Below are positions 17,361-26,835 of a stretch of DNA of 64,000 nt, piece after piece. Both the position numbers and the translations under genes were made by a program. The DNA comes from Candidatus Tectimicrobiota bacterium (GTDB taxonomy: Bacteria > JACPUC01). The notes under the pieces are model-generated. The model was not told the origin of the DNA and ran no database searches. It was given only the letters and a program-made list of their open reading frames with translations. Position 1 is the stretch's first letter, and the number at the start of each line of letters is the position of its first letter. The stretch is taken from the NCBI GenBank assembly GCA_016192455.1, contig JACPUC010000029.1:175975-239974 (forward strand). The letters run 5' to 3'.

Positions 17361-18725
17361 ACGCCCCAGTCGCTCGTTGAGGGCGCCGGCCTGATCGCTC
17401 ACGTACTCCAGGAGCGCGGTCGCGTAAGGCATGTTGTGCATGCCGACGGCGTGCTTCACGAAGTTGACATTGAACTCGAGATCAGCCAGCAGCCGGGTGG
17501 TGCGTTCCCTCTCGTCGGCTCGCTGGGCGGCGCCGGCCACTGCCTTGCGCGCCTCTCCCAGGGCCTCGCTGGCCTTCTCCTCGGCTTCGCGCAGCTCCTC
17601 CTTCCAGTCCGCGACCATGGCGCCGTAGTCCTCGCCGTGGCACTTGTTGCACGCCTCCGGCTTGGCCTTGCGGATGATGCTGTGGCGGAATCCGTCGCGG
17701 CCGTTGGGTGGGCTGAGGTGGCAGGCGACGCAATCAACCTGCGCCAGGTACATGACGCTCGGCGAATCCTTGATGCCGCGCCCGCCGGTGCCGCGGTACA
17801 TATCGTACGGTCCTAGGTGATTGCGCTGGTGGCACTCGCCGCAGAGCATCACCGGCAGCGGCGCCGCCGCAGTCTTGCGGTGCTGGATTTCGATGTGGCA
17901 CTCGAAGCACTCCACCTTGCGCAGTTCCACGTGGTGCTTGTGGATGAACTCGGTGGCCTGGTAGCGCTCCAGCCTCTCCTTCTCGCCGTGGCACTTCAGG
18001 CACATCTGCTTCGGCACCTCCCCGGTGCCGACGATCGTTTCGAGGTGGCAGTCGGTGCAGCGCGCCCCATACTGCAAGACGCCGGCGTGCGAGTACGACA
18101 GCCCCGGGGCGAGGGCGATCTCCTTCTGCGGCGGCTCATGGCAGACCTGGCAGCGCGCCGTGGGCACATCGTGCGAGCGCCCGAGCTCGTCGCGCGCCCC
18201 CTTGAAGTGGCAGAGGAAGCAGGTATCCTCGGTGACGCTGATGTGCTGCCCCTGGACGATCTGCGAGTGACAGGTGGCGCACTGCAACTTCTTGCCGCGG
18301 CGCAGGTCTCCAAGATGCGGCTGGTGGTCGAAGATGATGCCCTTCTTGAACGTGACCTTACCCGCGAGCAGTCGCTGCTCGTGGCAGCCGGACCGCAGGC
18401 AGCTCGCATCCGTGACCTCGGCCGCGGGCTTCGTGCCATAGGTGCGCAGGACGTAGTTCACCACGCGGGAGAGCGACTGGAACTTACCCCAGAGCTTGGC
18501 CTGGGCTTCCGGGGGGAGATGGCACTCAAGGCAACCGACCTCGCTGTGGGTCGATTCCTGCCAGGAGGTGTAGAAGGGGGTCATGATATGGCAGGAGCCG
18601 CAAAACTGCGGCGTATTGCTGTAGGCGACCAGGCCCACCCCCCCACCGATGATGACGAGCACCACCACGCCGATGAGTATCTGGGTCTTCACTGTGCCCC
18701 TCGAGTTGGTTCTCTTCTGTTGCAT
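17358..18725 (-). CDS. NapC-like membrane-anchored dodecaheme c-type cytochrome
   Basis: A 455-residue protein with an uncleaved N-terminal helix (ILIGVVVLVIIGGGVGLVAY) followed by FCGSCHIM, as in NapC/NirT quinol-linked cytochromes. It carries eleven CxxCH sites plus one CX4CH (CLRSGCH at about residue 122), twelve candidate hemes in all. The last ~90 residues are heme-free and form a charged coiled coil (KEELREAEEKASEALGEA and onward). It probably takes electrons from quinol or an inner-membrane partner and spans part of the periplasm. The start is uncertain: the ATG at 18725 is used here, but a GTG at 18692 has a better spaced GAGG. The stop codon lies in the tip of the MITE-like element. 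Confidence 0.83.
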   Translation of the reverse strand: MQQKRTNSRGTVKTQILIGVVVLVIIGGGVGLVAYSNTPQFCGSCHIMTPFYTSWQESTHSEVGCLECHLPPEAQAKLWGKFQSLSRVVNYVLRTYGTKPAAEVTDASCLRSGCHEQRLLAGKVTFKKGIIFDHQPHLGDLRRGKKLQCATCHSQIVQGQHISVTEDTCFLCHFKGARDELGRSHDVPTARCQVCHEPPQKEIALAPGLSYSHAGVLQYGARCTDCHLETIVGTGEVPKQMCLKCHGEKERLERYQATEFIHKHHVELRKVECFECHIEIQHRKTAAAPLPVMLCGECHQRNHLGPYDMYRGTGGRGIKDSPSVMYLAQVDCVACHLSPPNGRDGFRHSIIRKAKPEACNKCHGEDYGAMVADWKEELREAEEKASEALGEARKAVAGAAQRADERERTTRLLADLEFNVNFVKHAVGMHNMPYATALLEYVSDQAGALNERLGR

Positions 18726-19123
18726 CCCCCTGCCGACCCGTGCTAGAAGGGCGCGCAAGCATCCTCCTTCGCGCCCCGGACCTCAGAGGAGCTGGGTCTC
18801 CGCGCTCACCACGGGCAGACTTGGCGGTGCGAAGAGAACGTCGTCAGGGAGAAGCGTTCCGGCGGGCCTGGGTGAGACCTCCGCTCGTGGTCGCTGCCGC
18901 GCCTCGGTGCGTCGACCCATGGTAGCGCCGCCTCAGGGGCCAGGACACGCCCAGCGTGGTGGCGGCGCAGCGCGGACGTGCTGTCAGTCCCCCGCTGGGT
19001 TTGAACCGCGGGCCCGCAACGAGCAGGTTCGCCCGCGCCCGGCAAGGCGGAACCCGCTGCTGACGGGGGAGCGCTCCACCGACGCTGGGGAGCACGCACG
19101 ACTGGACCGAGTGCCTGTCGGAG
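18726..19123. other. divergent intergenic region between two cytochrome genes
   Basis: About 400 bp between the leftward 12-heme gene and the rightward cytochrome c/b fusion. It must hold the promoters of both, but I see no convincing -35/-10 pair, palindromic operator or hairpin. Confidence 0.3.
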
Positions 19124-21250
19124 GTGGTTGCCGTGCTCCGTTCAGCTCCCCGCGCCGGCAGGTTCCAGGGTGTGGTTCCGCGCCTCGCCCACCCGCTGCT
19201 GCACGCGGGCCCCAAGCCCCTCCTCAGCCTCCTGCTCGTCGCCGCCTCGTTCCTGTTCGCCGGCGCCGCCTCGGCCCGCGCCCAGGAGGCCGCGCCGACG
19301 AATGAGCAGTGCCTGGAGTGCCATGCCGACGCCGGCCTGACCGCGGAGCGAGATGGCCGTCAGGTCTCCCTCTTCGTCGAGGCGACGAAGTTCGCCGCCT
19401 CCGTGCACGAAAGCCTGCGCTGCGTCGACTGCCATGCGGGCCTGAAGGAGCTGCCGCACGCCGAGAAGCTAGCGCCCGTCGCCTGCGGGAACTGCCACGA
19501 GAAGGTCCAGCAACAGTACGCCGCCAGCGTCCACGCCATGCGCGCCGGCTTCAAGGAGAACCAGGGAGCCACCTGCCGCCACTGTCACGGCTCCCCCCAC
19601 GCCATCCTGCCGCGGCAGGATGCGGCGTCGCCCATCGCTCCCGACAACCTGCCGAACACCTGCGGAGCCTGCCACAGCGCCACCGGCGCCCTGCGCGAAC
19701 ATACCCTGCAGATTCCGAAGACCTTCAAGGAGTACGCGGCGACGATCCACGGCCAGGGGCTGCTGCGCGCCGGCGTGCTCTACGCCGCTTCCTGCAAGGA
19801 CTGCCACGCCAGCCACCTCGTGGTCCCAGCCGGTGACCTGCGTTCGCCGATCCACCGCGCCAACGTGGTGAACACCTGCGGACGCTGCCACACGGGGGTG
19901 CGGCAGCAGTTCCTCGGCAGCATCCATGGCAGCAAGCTGCAGGCGGGGGACACGGCGGTGCCGGTCTGCACCCAGTGCCATCGGGGACACCAGATCACCG
20001 AGCCGGCGCGGGATGAGTTCCAGCTCAAGACCGTGGCCGAGTGCGGCACCTGCCACGACAAGCTCCTCGCCAGCTATCGCCAGACATACCACGGCAAGGT
20101 CACCGCGCTGGGGTACGCCGGCGTTGCCGCCTGTTCGAGCTGCCACACAGCGCATAATGTGCACCCCCCCGGCGACTCCGCCTCCTCCATTGCGCCGGCC
20201 AACATCACCAGCACCTGCCGCCAATGCCACCCCACGGCAACCGCACAGTTTGCCGGCTTCATTGTCCATCCCGACTACGGCGATCGTGGGCGCTACCCGC
20301 TCCTTTACTGGGTCTACCACCTCATGCTGGCGATCCTGACGGCCACGATGATCGCCTTCGGGGCGCACACGGTCCTCTGGTACCACCGCGCCTGGAGGGA
20401 GCGCCGCACGGGCGGGCCGAAGCCAGCGGGGATGAGCGGCGAGGCGTTCCTGCGCCTGAGCCCCTTCAACCGCCTCCTGCACATGCTGGTGATGAGCAGC
20501 TTCATCCTCCTCGTCATCACCGGCATTCCGCTCGCTTTCAGCCACACCCGCTGGGCCGCCGCCGTCTTCCGCTCCCTCGGCGGCTACCAGGTGGCGGCGC
20601 TCCTGCACCGCTTCGGCGCCCTCATCACCTTCCTCTACGTGGCGCTGCACCTGGCCTTCATCGTCTGGCAGGGCCTCATCAAACGGAAACGCGGCTTCTT
20701 CCGGGGGCCGGCGTCGATGGTGGTGCGGCTGCAGGACGTGCGCGACTTCTTCGCGCACCTCGCGTGGTTCTTTGGGCGCGGGCCACGGCCCCGCTTCGAT
20801 CGCTGGACGTACTGGGAGAAGTTCGACTACTACGCGGACCTGTGGGGCGTGCTGGTCTTTGGCGGCACGGGGCTGCTCATGTGGTTTCCCACTTTCTTCA
20901 CGCGTTTCCTGCCCGGGGTGGCGCTCAACGTCTCACTCATCATGCACGGCATCGAGGCGCTGCTGGCGATCAGCTTCATCTTCACGATCCACTTCTTCAA
21001 CGCTCACTTGCGGCCTGGGAAGTTCCCCATGGACCCGGTGATCGTGACGGGACGGATAAGTCGAGAAGAATTTGAGGAGGAGCGGCCGAAGGAGCTGGCG
21101 CGCCACCTGCGCGACGGCACCCTGGACCTCATCCGCACCACGCCCGCGCCGCCCTGGCTGTTGCGCTACGCGCAGGTGATCGGCTTCGTCGCCCTGGCCT
21201 TCGGGTTGTCGCTCATCGCCTTGATCGTGGCCTCGTTGCTGTTAGGCTAG
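19124..21250 (+). CDS. undecaheme cytochrome c / cytochrome b fusion (CbcL-like quinol oxidoreductase)
   Basis: A protein of about 708 residues. After a signal peptide (LLSLLLVAASFLFAGAASA) come eleven CxxCH motifs within residues ~60-370. A membrane domain of four main helices follows (LYWVYHLMLAILTATMIAFGAH, LLHMLVMSSFILLVITG, LLHRFGALITFLYVALHLAF and a later pair) with paired His residues typical of FdnI/HydC-type diheme cytochrome b. This order, periplasmic multiheme c then cytochrome b, is that of Geobacter CbcL, an inner-membrane menaquinol oxidase for extracellular reduction, though CbcL has nine c hemes. It is the only rightward gene in the cytochrome region. A GTG three codons in (19133) is better spaced from GGAGG. 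Confidence 0.85.
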   Translation: MVAVLRSAPRAGRFQGVVPRLAHPLLHAGPKPLLSLLLVAASFLFAGAASARAQEAAPTNEQCLECHADAGLTAERDGRQVSLFVEATKFAASVHESLRCVDCHAGLKELPHAEKLAPVACGNCHEKVQQQYAASVHAMRAGFKENQGATCRHCHGSPHAILPRQDAASPIAPDNLPNTCGACHSATGALREHTLQIPKTFKEYAATIHGQGLLRAGVLYAASCKDCHASHLVVPAGDLRSPIHRANVVNTCGRCHTGVRQQFLGSIHGSKLQAGDTAVPVCTQCHRGHQITEPARDEFQLKTVAECGTCHDKLLASYRQTYHGKVTALGYAGVAACSSCHTAHNVHPPGDSASSIAPANITSTCRQCHPTATAQFAGFIVHPDYGDRGRYPLLYWVYHLMLAILTATMIAFGAHTVLWYHRAWRERRTGGPKPAGMSGEAFLRLSPFNRLLHMLVMSSFILLVITGIPLAFSHTRWAAAVFRSLGGYQVAALLHRFGALITFLYVALHLAFIVWQGLIKRKRGFFRGPASMVVRLQDVRDFFAHLAWFFGRGPRPRFDRWTYWEKFDYYADLWGVLVFGGTGLLMWFPTFFTRFLPGVALNVSLIMHGIEALLAISFIFTIHFFNAHLRPGKFPMDPVIVTGRISREEFEEERPKELARHLRDGTLDLIRTTPAPPWLLRYAQVIGFVALAFGLSLIALIVASLLLG

Positions 21251-21476
21251 GGCGATGCGCCGAGGCGGAGCGCTCCCCCCTTGGGGGCGACAGGCGGGGC
21301 TGCTCCCATCGGGGGATCGCCCTCTTTGCGCTGCCGGACCGAGCCCCGGCGCGCGCGCCGCGCACCTGGCCGCGCTGGCCTCCCCGAGGTCTCCCCCGCG
21401 CCGGCGAGCGAACCCACCTCCGCCTCCCCGGGCCCCCCGCCCGCGCCACGCCGGTCCTCTGGTACGAGGAGCGGCG

Positions 21477-22988
21477 CTAGGGTTGCTTCTCTTTCCGCTC
21501 CGACTCCGACTTGGGTGCGCGCAGCCGCAAGCCGATGCCCGCCAGCATGAGGATGATGCCGAGCAGGGGCCAGAGCGCCCAGAGCTTGCGGTACCGCGCT
21601 TCAGCAATGGCGGTCCGACCCACCTTCTGTCCTTGGCGCGCCACCTGGAGGCCCCCCGCGATGACGTCGTTGAACGCCTTCGGGTTGATCTCGTGCATGA
21701 CGTTGCGCGACTGGATGAGCGCCACGTTGGCGGCGCGGAACTCATAGAGGGCCTGGCTCACCTCAATCCCAGCGTTGGTGGCGCCGGCGAGGAGCTGTTT
21801 GCCCTTCTCCATCTCCGCTTTCAAGGACTCAATGCCGGCGCGCATCGCCCTGGCGACGTCGAATCCCTGGCTGCCGCTCTCGTGGCAACGCGCGCAGATC
21901 GCCCCCTGCTCGACGCCCAGCATCGCGTCCGAGGTAAGCTGGATGCTGTGGTTGCCGTGGCAGGTCGCGCACTCGTGGTGCCCCTCCTTGTCGAAGCCGA
22001 CCTTGTGCGGGCTCTTGACGAACATGTCCCGGTTAATCACGTGGCACTGCCCGCAGACATCGGCGATTGACGTCACCTCAGGCGGGAACGCGCCATGGTT
22101 GCCGTGACAGTCGTTGCACACCGGCGCGCCAAGGTCGGACTTCTCGTAGAGCAGCTTGCCATGCACACTGGTGCGGTACTGCGTCACCTGGTCCGTGGGA
22201 ATCTTGTACTGCGCCATGTACTGCGGGTTGCTATGGCAGCGCCCGCAGGTTTTCGGCACGTTGAGGGCATAGACCGGGGAGTTGACGTTCGCGGAGCGCA
22301 GAATGCCGTGCACACCGTGACAGTCGATGCAGGTGGCGACCTTCTTGTCTCCCTCTTCGAGACGCCGGCCGTGGATGCTGGTCAGGTAACGGTCGTACTG
22401 ATCCGTCCGTATGCTCGGATTCCTTTGCCGCATGAAGTTCGGATCGGCATGGCAGGCGGCGCAGAATTTCGGGATATCGGCGCGGGCGGGCTTGCCGCGG
22501 AAGCCGGTGCTCTTCTCCATGGAGCTTTCCTGCGGATCGCGCTTATTGCCGCCATGGCAATCCGCGCAGGACAAGCCCTTCTCCCGGTGGATGTCGGCCG
22601 ACCAGTTCTTCACGGCTTCGTCGCGCAGCTCGTCGACGTGGCAGCTCACACAGCTATCGCCCGTGTCTGCGGCAACCTCCTTCTTCTCCGCCGCGGCCGG
22701 CGCCGCGGCTTTTTCAGCCTTCTCTTCCTCCTTCCCTTTGCCGTTCTCTTTTTTCTCCTGGGCGAGCGCGAGGCGCAGACCGCTGTCGGCCCCAGCGGGC
22801 GAAGCCGGAGCTTCACGGTGGCGCTGGGAGAAGGCCGGGGAGGCTGTCGCCGCCGGCGCTTGGGGCTGCGCCGCAGCGCGGCTGACCAGCGCCACGAGCG
22901 TGACGAGGGCGAGAATGACGACGAACACCGCGTTCCAGAGAGATCTCTTGATCATGGTCTTGATCTTCTCGAAGGTTTCCATTGCCAT
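21477..22988 (-). CDS. nonaheme c-type cytochrome subunit of a Rieske/cytochrome b complex
   Basis: A 503-residue protein with nine CxxCH motifs. An N-terminal hydrophobic segment (VFVVILALVTLVALVS) is followed by a Lys/Glu/Ala-rich linker (residues ~75-110). A C-terminal helix (LWALWPLLGIILMLAGIGL) with a charged tail anchors it. Several hemes sit in repeated 'SIHG/SVHG...CxxCHG' units, typical of membrane-attached multiheme cytochromes. It is the third gene after the Rieske and cytochrome b genes, 19 bp downstream, and so replaces cytochrome c1/f in this complex. It should take electrons from the Rieske centre to periplasmic cytochromes. Confidence 0.85.
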   Translation of the reverse strand: MAMETFEKIKTMIKRSLWNAVFVVILALVTLVALVSRAAAQPQAPAATASPAFSQRHREAPASPAGADSGLRLALAQEKKENGKGKEEEKAEKAAAPAAAEKKEVAADTGDSCVSCHVDELRDEAVKNWSADIHREKGLSCADCHGGNKRDPQESSMEKSTGFRGKPARADIPKFCAACHADPNFMRQRNPSIRTDQYDRYLTSIHGRRLEEGDKKVATCIDCHGVHGILRSANVNSPVYALNVPKTCGRCHSNPQYMAQYKIPTDQVTQYRTSVHGKLLYEKSDLGAPVCNDCHGNHGAFPPEVTSIADVCGQCHVINRDMFVKSPHKVGFDKEGHHECATCHGNHSIQLTSDAMLGVEQGAICARCHESGSQGFDVARAMRAGIESLKAEMEKGKQLLAGATNAGIEVSQALYEFRAANVALIQSRNVMHEINPKAFNDVIAGGLQVARQGQKVGRTAIAEARYRKLWALWPLLGIILMLAGIGLRLRAPKSESERKEKQP

Positions 22989-23007
22989 CCCCAGCAGGCG
23001 CCTCGCG

Positions 23008-24087
23008 TCACCCCACGGTATAGGCCAGGATGATCATCACTACCATGAAGAGAATGATGCAGACGCCGATGATCGTGAAGATCGGGTTCGGCTTGCCGCG
23101 CGCGGCGCCACGATCGAGGAGGGGAACGAGGAGGAGGTAGAGTCCACCGAGCATGAAGCCGACGATGCCGACGGTCTCCCCTTCCCAGAGGAGGATGCGC
23201 CCCGGCAAGTATTTCAGGGCCTGCGACATGTAGGTGAAGTACCATTCCGGCTTGATGCCTGCCGGAGCCGAGGCGAAGGGGTCGGCCTTGGTGCCCAGCT
23301 CCCAGGGGGAGAGGATGGAGAGGGCCAGCAGGACCGCCATGATGCCGAGCCAAACCATGGCCTCCCGCAGGAAAAAGTGCGGGAAGAACGGGATGGCCTC
23401 CTCCTGGCTGCTGTGGTGCTGCTGGGAGATCGGCTCGCTCATCCCTTGGCGCTGAATGAGGGCCAGGTGGAGAAGGAGGACGAGCACCGCGATCAACGGC
23501 AGCAAGGCGACGTGGATGCCGAAGAAGCGCGACAGCGTCAGCCCCGTCACCATCTCTCCCCCTTTCAGGGTCTCGCCGATGTAGCCGCCCAGCAGAGGAA
23601 CGGTGCTGACGATGGAGGTGCCCACTCTGGTGGCGAAGAAGGCGAGCTCGTTCCAGGGCAAGAGATAGCCGGAGAAGCCAAACCCCAGCGCCAGCCCAAG
23701 GAGGAGGAAGCCGGTCAGCCAGGTGATCTCGCGCGGCTTGCGGTAGGCGCGCATGAAGTAGGCGCTGAACATGTGGCAGAAACAGGCGAGGACGAAGAGG
23801 TTTGCGGCCCAGCTATGGGTGTTGCGGATGAGCCAGCCGAAGGGAACCTCGCCCACCAGGAAGCGCACGCTCTCGTAGGCGGCCTCCGGCGTGGGGGTGT
23901 AGTACATGAGAAGGAGGATGCCGGTGAAGACCTGCACGCCGAACAGAAACAGGACGACACCCCCGAAGTAGTACCAGGCGGTATAGCGGTGCCGCGGCAC
24001 GGTCTTGTGGGAGAGGAAGCGCACGATCTCGCTGATGCGCAGGCGCTCTTCGAACCACTGCCAAACCTTTGAATTCTGTGTTTTCAT
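23008..24087 (-). CDS. petB: cytochrome b of a bc-type menaquinol oxidoreductase
   Basis: A 359-residue polytopic protein. The b-heme ligands fit two His pairs: NTHSWAANLF with CFCHMFSAY on one helix, and GIHVALLPL with LLLHLALIQ on another. KPEWYFTYM near residue 280 is the PEWY quinol-site (Qo) signature. N- and C-terminal halves correspond to cytochrome b6 and subunit IV in one chain, with about seven or eight helices. It follows the Rieske gene by 3 bp and precedes the nonaheme gene, a compact three-gene operon. It oxidises quinol and passes one electron to the Rieske cluster and one across the membrane. Confidence 0.92.
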   Translation of the reverse strand: MKTQNSKVWQWFEERLRISEIVRFLSHKTVPRHRYTAWYYFGGVVLFLFGVQVFTGILLLMYYTPTPEAAYESVRFLVGEVPFGWLIRNTHSWAANLFVLACFCHMFSAYFMRAYRKPREITWLTGFLLLGLALGFGFSGYLLPWNELAFFATRVGTSIVSTVPLLGGYIGETLKGGEMVTGLTLSRFFGIHVALLPLIAVLVLLLHLALIQRQGMSEPISQQHHSSQEEAIPFFPHFFLREAMVWLGIMAVLLALSILSPWELGTKADPFASAPAGIKPEWYFTYMSQALKYLPGRILLWEGETVGIVGFMLGGLYLLLVPLLDRGAARGKPNPIFTIIGVCIILFMVVMIILAYTVG

Positions 24088-24090
24088 AGC

Positions 24091-24528
24091 TCAGGCTCGC
24101 TTCGAGATGAAAAATTCGTTGCCCCGTGTGACCACCTGCAGTTCCTCGAGGGGCCGCGGAGGGGGGCCTGAAACATTGCGCCCGAAGAGGTCGAAGTGGC
24201 CATTATGACAGGCGCACCAGATGTGGGCGAGATCGTCGCGATACTGGACGGTGCAGGCGAGGTGCGTGCAGATCGCCAGGAAAGCCCGCACCTCGCCGCC
24301 GGGCGGCCGCACGATGATCGCCGGCGAGCTGCCGTAGCGCACAATCTTGCCGCTGTTGGGCGGCAGCTCGGTCGTCTTCGCCGCCAAGACGGAGAGGCTT
24401 CCCACCTGCCCGCTGGCAGGCGGGATGACGTAGCGAAAGATCGCCTGGAGAATCGTTCCAAGCCAGATCAGCAATCCCCCGCCGACCAGGAGGTTGGAAA
24501 ACATTCTGCGGCTGAGTCTTCGTTCCAC
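24091..24528 (-). CDS. petC: Rieske 2Fe-2S protein of the bc-type complex
   Basis: 145 residues from a GTG start at 24528, chosen because AAGGAG lies 7 bases upstream; the frame stays open further up. The N-terminus SRRMFSNLLVGGG is a twin-arginine-type signal anchor with one membrane helix. The cluster-binding boxes are CTHLAC (residues 87-92) and CACHNGHF (105-112), giving the two Cys and two His ligands. The second box has CACHNG rather than CPCHGS, and the disulfide Cys pair is present. It is the first gene of the Rieske / cyt b / nonaheme operon. Confidence 0.92.
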   Translation of the reverse strand: MERRLSRRMFSNLLVGGGLLIWLGTILQAIFRYVIPPASGQVGSLSVLAAKTTELPPNSGKIVRYGSSPAIIVRPPGGEVRAFLAICTHLACTVQYRDDLAHIWCACHNGHFDLFGRNVSGPPPRPLEELQVVTRGNEFFISKRA

Positions 24529-25184
24529 CCTTGCACTCCTTGCGCTTGGCACCTGGCGCGGCGCGGCGCCACCTCCTGCGCTGGCAGGTGGCTGGCGCTG
24601 CCGCGTAACCTTACTCTCCGGCGGCCGCCGGGCGAATCCCAACCACGGGAGCGAAGCTCACACCTCCTCGCGCCGCCGCGGCGCTCATAAGTCAAGCAGC
24701 CTCGACCACGGAAAAAGCGCGGCCCTCCTTCCTCATCGGCTGGGCCGCTGCCGCAGCCTTCTCACCGCCGGCCCGCCGCAGGGTTCCAGTGCGAGTCTCG
24801 CTCCCTTACCGCTTACGATAGCCCCCGCCGGCGTTCGCCACCACTTTGGGCGTTACCTCACCCCTCGCCGCGTCCTCCCCGACGAGCGGGATTCCTACAA
24901 GGCTAGCTGCCCCTGCGCGCGGAGCACACTCGAATCCGCAGATTTCGCAGATGACACAGATTGATAGCTGCCTCGCGCGCGGAGCACACTCCTTACGCGC
25001 GAGGTTCCTCGAACCTTGGGAGAAGCGCGGGCCGCCTGGCGCAAGCGCCGCGCCGCCAGGCTGGCAGGGCGCGCTTCCGCCGGGCGCCAAGGGACCCGCC
25101 TTCAATCAACAGCCCATTCCTCTTGCAAGCCCACGGGAAGGGTGAGCGAGGCGCCCGGGGGGCTCCGAAAACGCCGCGGGCCCA
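24529..25184. other. intergenic region with short repeats
   Basis: A 656-bp gap with no gene. At 24915-24931 and 24975-24991 a 17-bp sequence (GCGCGCGGAGCACACTC) is repeated 60 bp apart. Between the copies lies a 30-bp block (24933-24962, AATCCGCAGATT + TCGCAGATGACACAGATT) resembling a dispersed repeat I have seen in many bacterial genomes. It separates the Rieske operon from the octaheme gene. No promoter is convincing. Confidence 0.45.
24915..24991. repeat. 60-bp-spaced direct repeats flanking a dispersed 30-bp motif
   Basis: Two identical 17-bp copies (24915-24931 and 24975-24991) extend upstream with near-identical TAGCTGCC. They enclose the 'CGCAGATTTCGCAGATGACA' type motif. The arrangement suggests a small duplicated intergenic unit rather than a regulatory site. 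Confidence 0.5.
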
Positions 25185-26597
25185 CTACCGCGCCATGGCG
25201 GTGGACTCCTTCCCCAACGCATGGATACCCTGGACGTTCAGCGCCGCCCATTCCTTGTCACGATCAGCGTGGCAGGAGAGGCAGGCGAACTCGAGGGTAA
25301 TGGCGTTGTTGGCCTGCAATCCATCCGCGGTGAACATCTGCGCCGTGACCTCCGGGTTGATGCGGACCAGATGCGACTGCACGTCGCCCACGTAGTCCTT
25401 CACCTTGATGGCGCTCTTCATTGCCTTCGGCATATGGCAATTCTGACACCTCACCCCGAGGCGCTGCATGGCACTGCCGGTAAAGTCTTGCGCTTGCTGG
25501 CTGTGGCAGCTCTCGCAGGTGCGGGTGATGGAGAAGACCGCCTTCTTGTGCGGGTCGTGACAGGTGACGCACTGCAGCCCCGCGTTCGCGTGCGGGCTCG
25601 CCTGAAACTCGTTGTTCTGCTCCTGGTGGCGGATGAAGCCGCCGCTCGCCGGGATGCTATCCGCCGCGCCGCGGGTATGGCAGCGGCCGCAGAGTGTCGC
25701 ACTGCTGTCCTTCGTGATCGCCGTGGGATCACCACTGGCGGCGTGGCGGCTGCCGGCGCCGTGGCAGTTCTCGCAGGTGATACCGCCGCTCACCCAGGTC
25801 CCTTTGATGCCTGGCCGACCATCCTGGTTGAGGATCTCCGAGAAGCCGGTGGTGTGGCAGGAGCCGCAGTCATACGGTTTCTGCACACCCGGCTCGTAAT
25901 CGCTCCAGGTGTTGTTCTCCAGGTTGTACTGGTTCTTCCCCGGAACGTCGCGGTCCGCCCCGGTGCGGGTGATGATGAACCCATCGAGGCCCATGAAGCG
26001 CGCCTTCCACTTGTAGCCGCCGATAACGTAGGAGATGTCGTCCCAGGTGAAGCCCGCCGGCAGCGGGATGGGGCGATTGCGGGCTTCACGGGCGGGCATC
26101 AGCTTGTAGGGGTGGCCGGAGACGCGCCAGTCGTTCACCTTCTGCTCATGGCAGCGGGCGCAGGCTTCCGCTCCGACGAACCGCGGGAGGTCAGCGGGGA
26201 AGGAGAAGGAGACTTCATTCGACGGCGGGCTGGCTTCCCCGGCTGAAGTGACAGCCGCGATGCTGAAGCGAAAGCCGCCTCCGAGCGTGGGCGGGGGAAC
26301 GTAGGAGAAGCTCGTCCTCTTGCCGACGTCCAACAAGCCCGACGCCGCGCCGCTGAAGTTGAGCTGGTAGGAGGCCACATCCGCTTCGGGAGACGCCTCC
26401 CAGGAAAAGACCACGAAGCCGCCCTCGATCGTCACGGCGAAGTTCGCCGGGGCCGAGGGCGGCGCGGCAAGGAGTGAAGCGGGGAATCCCAGGCCGACGA
26501 GCAAGGCCACCAAGAGGATGACGCGCAGCCTACCCCATGGCATGGTCGAGCGAGCAGGTTGCGGATTCACTGGCCGAATCATCGTCGTTCTCGACAT
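25185..26597 (-). CDS. secreted octaheme c-type cytochrome with N-terminal fibronectin-III-like domain
   Basis: 470 residues. The start at 26597 is fixed by GGGAGGA six bases upstream. The signal peptide has core VILLVALLVGLGFPASLLAA. Residues ~45-140 form a beta-sandwich resembling fibronectin type III (APANFAVTIEGGFVVFSWEA then SYQLNFSG). Eight CxxCH motifs follow: CARCH, CGSCH, CENCH, CGRCH, CVTCH, CESCH, CQNCH and CLSCH. A conserved-looking block YVIGGYKWKARFMGLDGF lies between hemes 1 and 2. It is probably periplasmic or exported. The FNIII-like domain may mediate docking to another cytochrome or a surface. Confidence 0.83.
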   Translation of the reverse strand: MSRTTMIRPVNPQPARSTMPWGRLRVILLVALLVGLGFPASLLAAPPSAPANFAVTIEGGFVVFSWEASPEADVASYQLNFSGAASGLLDVGKRTSFSYVPPPTLGGGFRFSIAAVTSAGEASPPSNEVSFSFPADLPRFVGAEACARCHEQKVNDWRVSGHPYKLMPAREARNRPIPLPAGFTWDDISYVIGGYKWKARFMGLDGFIITRTGADRDVPGKNQYNLENNTWSDYEPGVQKPYDCGSCHTTGFSEILNQDGRPGIKGTWVSGGITCENCHGAGSRHAASGDPTAITKDSSATLCGRCHTRGAADSIPASGGFIRHQEQNNEFQASPHANAGLQCVTCHDPHKKAVFSITRTCESCHSQQAQDFTGSAMQRLGVRCQNCHMPKAMKSAIKVKDYVGDVQSHLVRINPEVTAQMFTADGLQANNAITLEFACLSCHADRDKEWAALNVQGIHALGKESTAMAR

Positions 26598-26835
26598 GGC
26601 AGTTCCTCCCTGCTTGGAATTGCCCCCCGCCTTGCTCTGCTGTGATTCTCCTCGCACCTCCCTTCCGAGGCGGGCTTGTTTGCCCCCACACCTGCGCACG
26701 ATCGTCAGAGCCGAGCCGTTGCGGCGCCAACGTCGTGGCGCCAGCCTTCCAGGAGCCACCAGAATCGCCGCCGGGCGGGGTTGGCAAGCTCTGGCAGCCC
26801 TGCATCAGCGTCAACCTTTCAGGCTCGGTCCAAGC

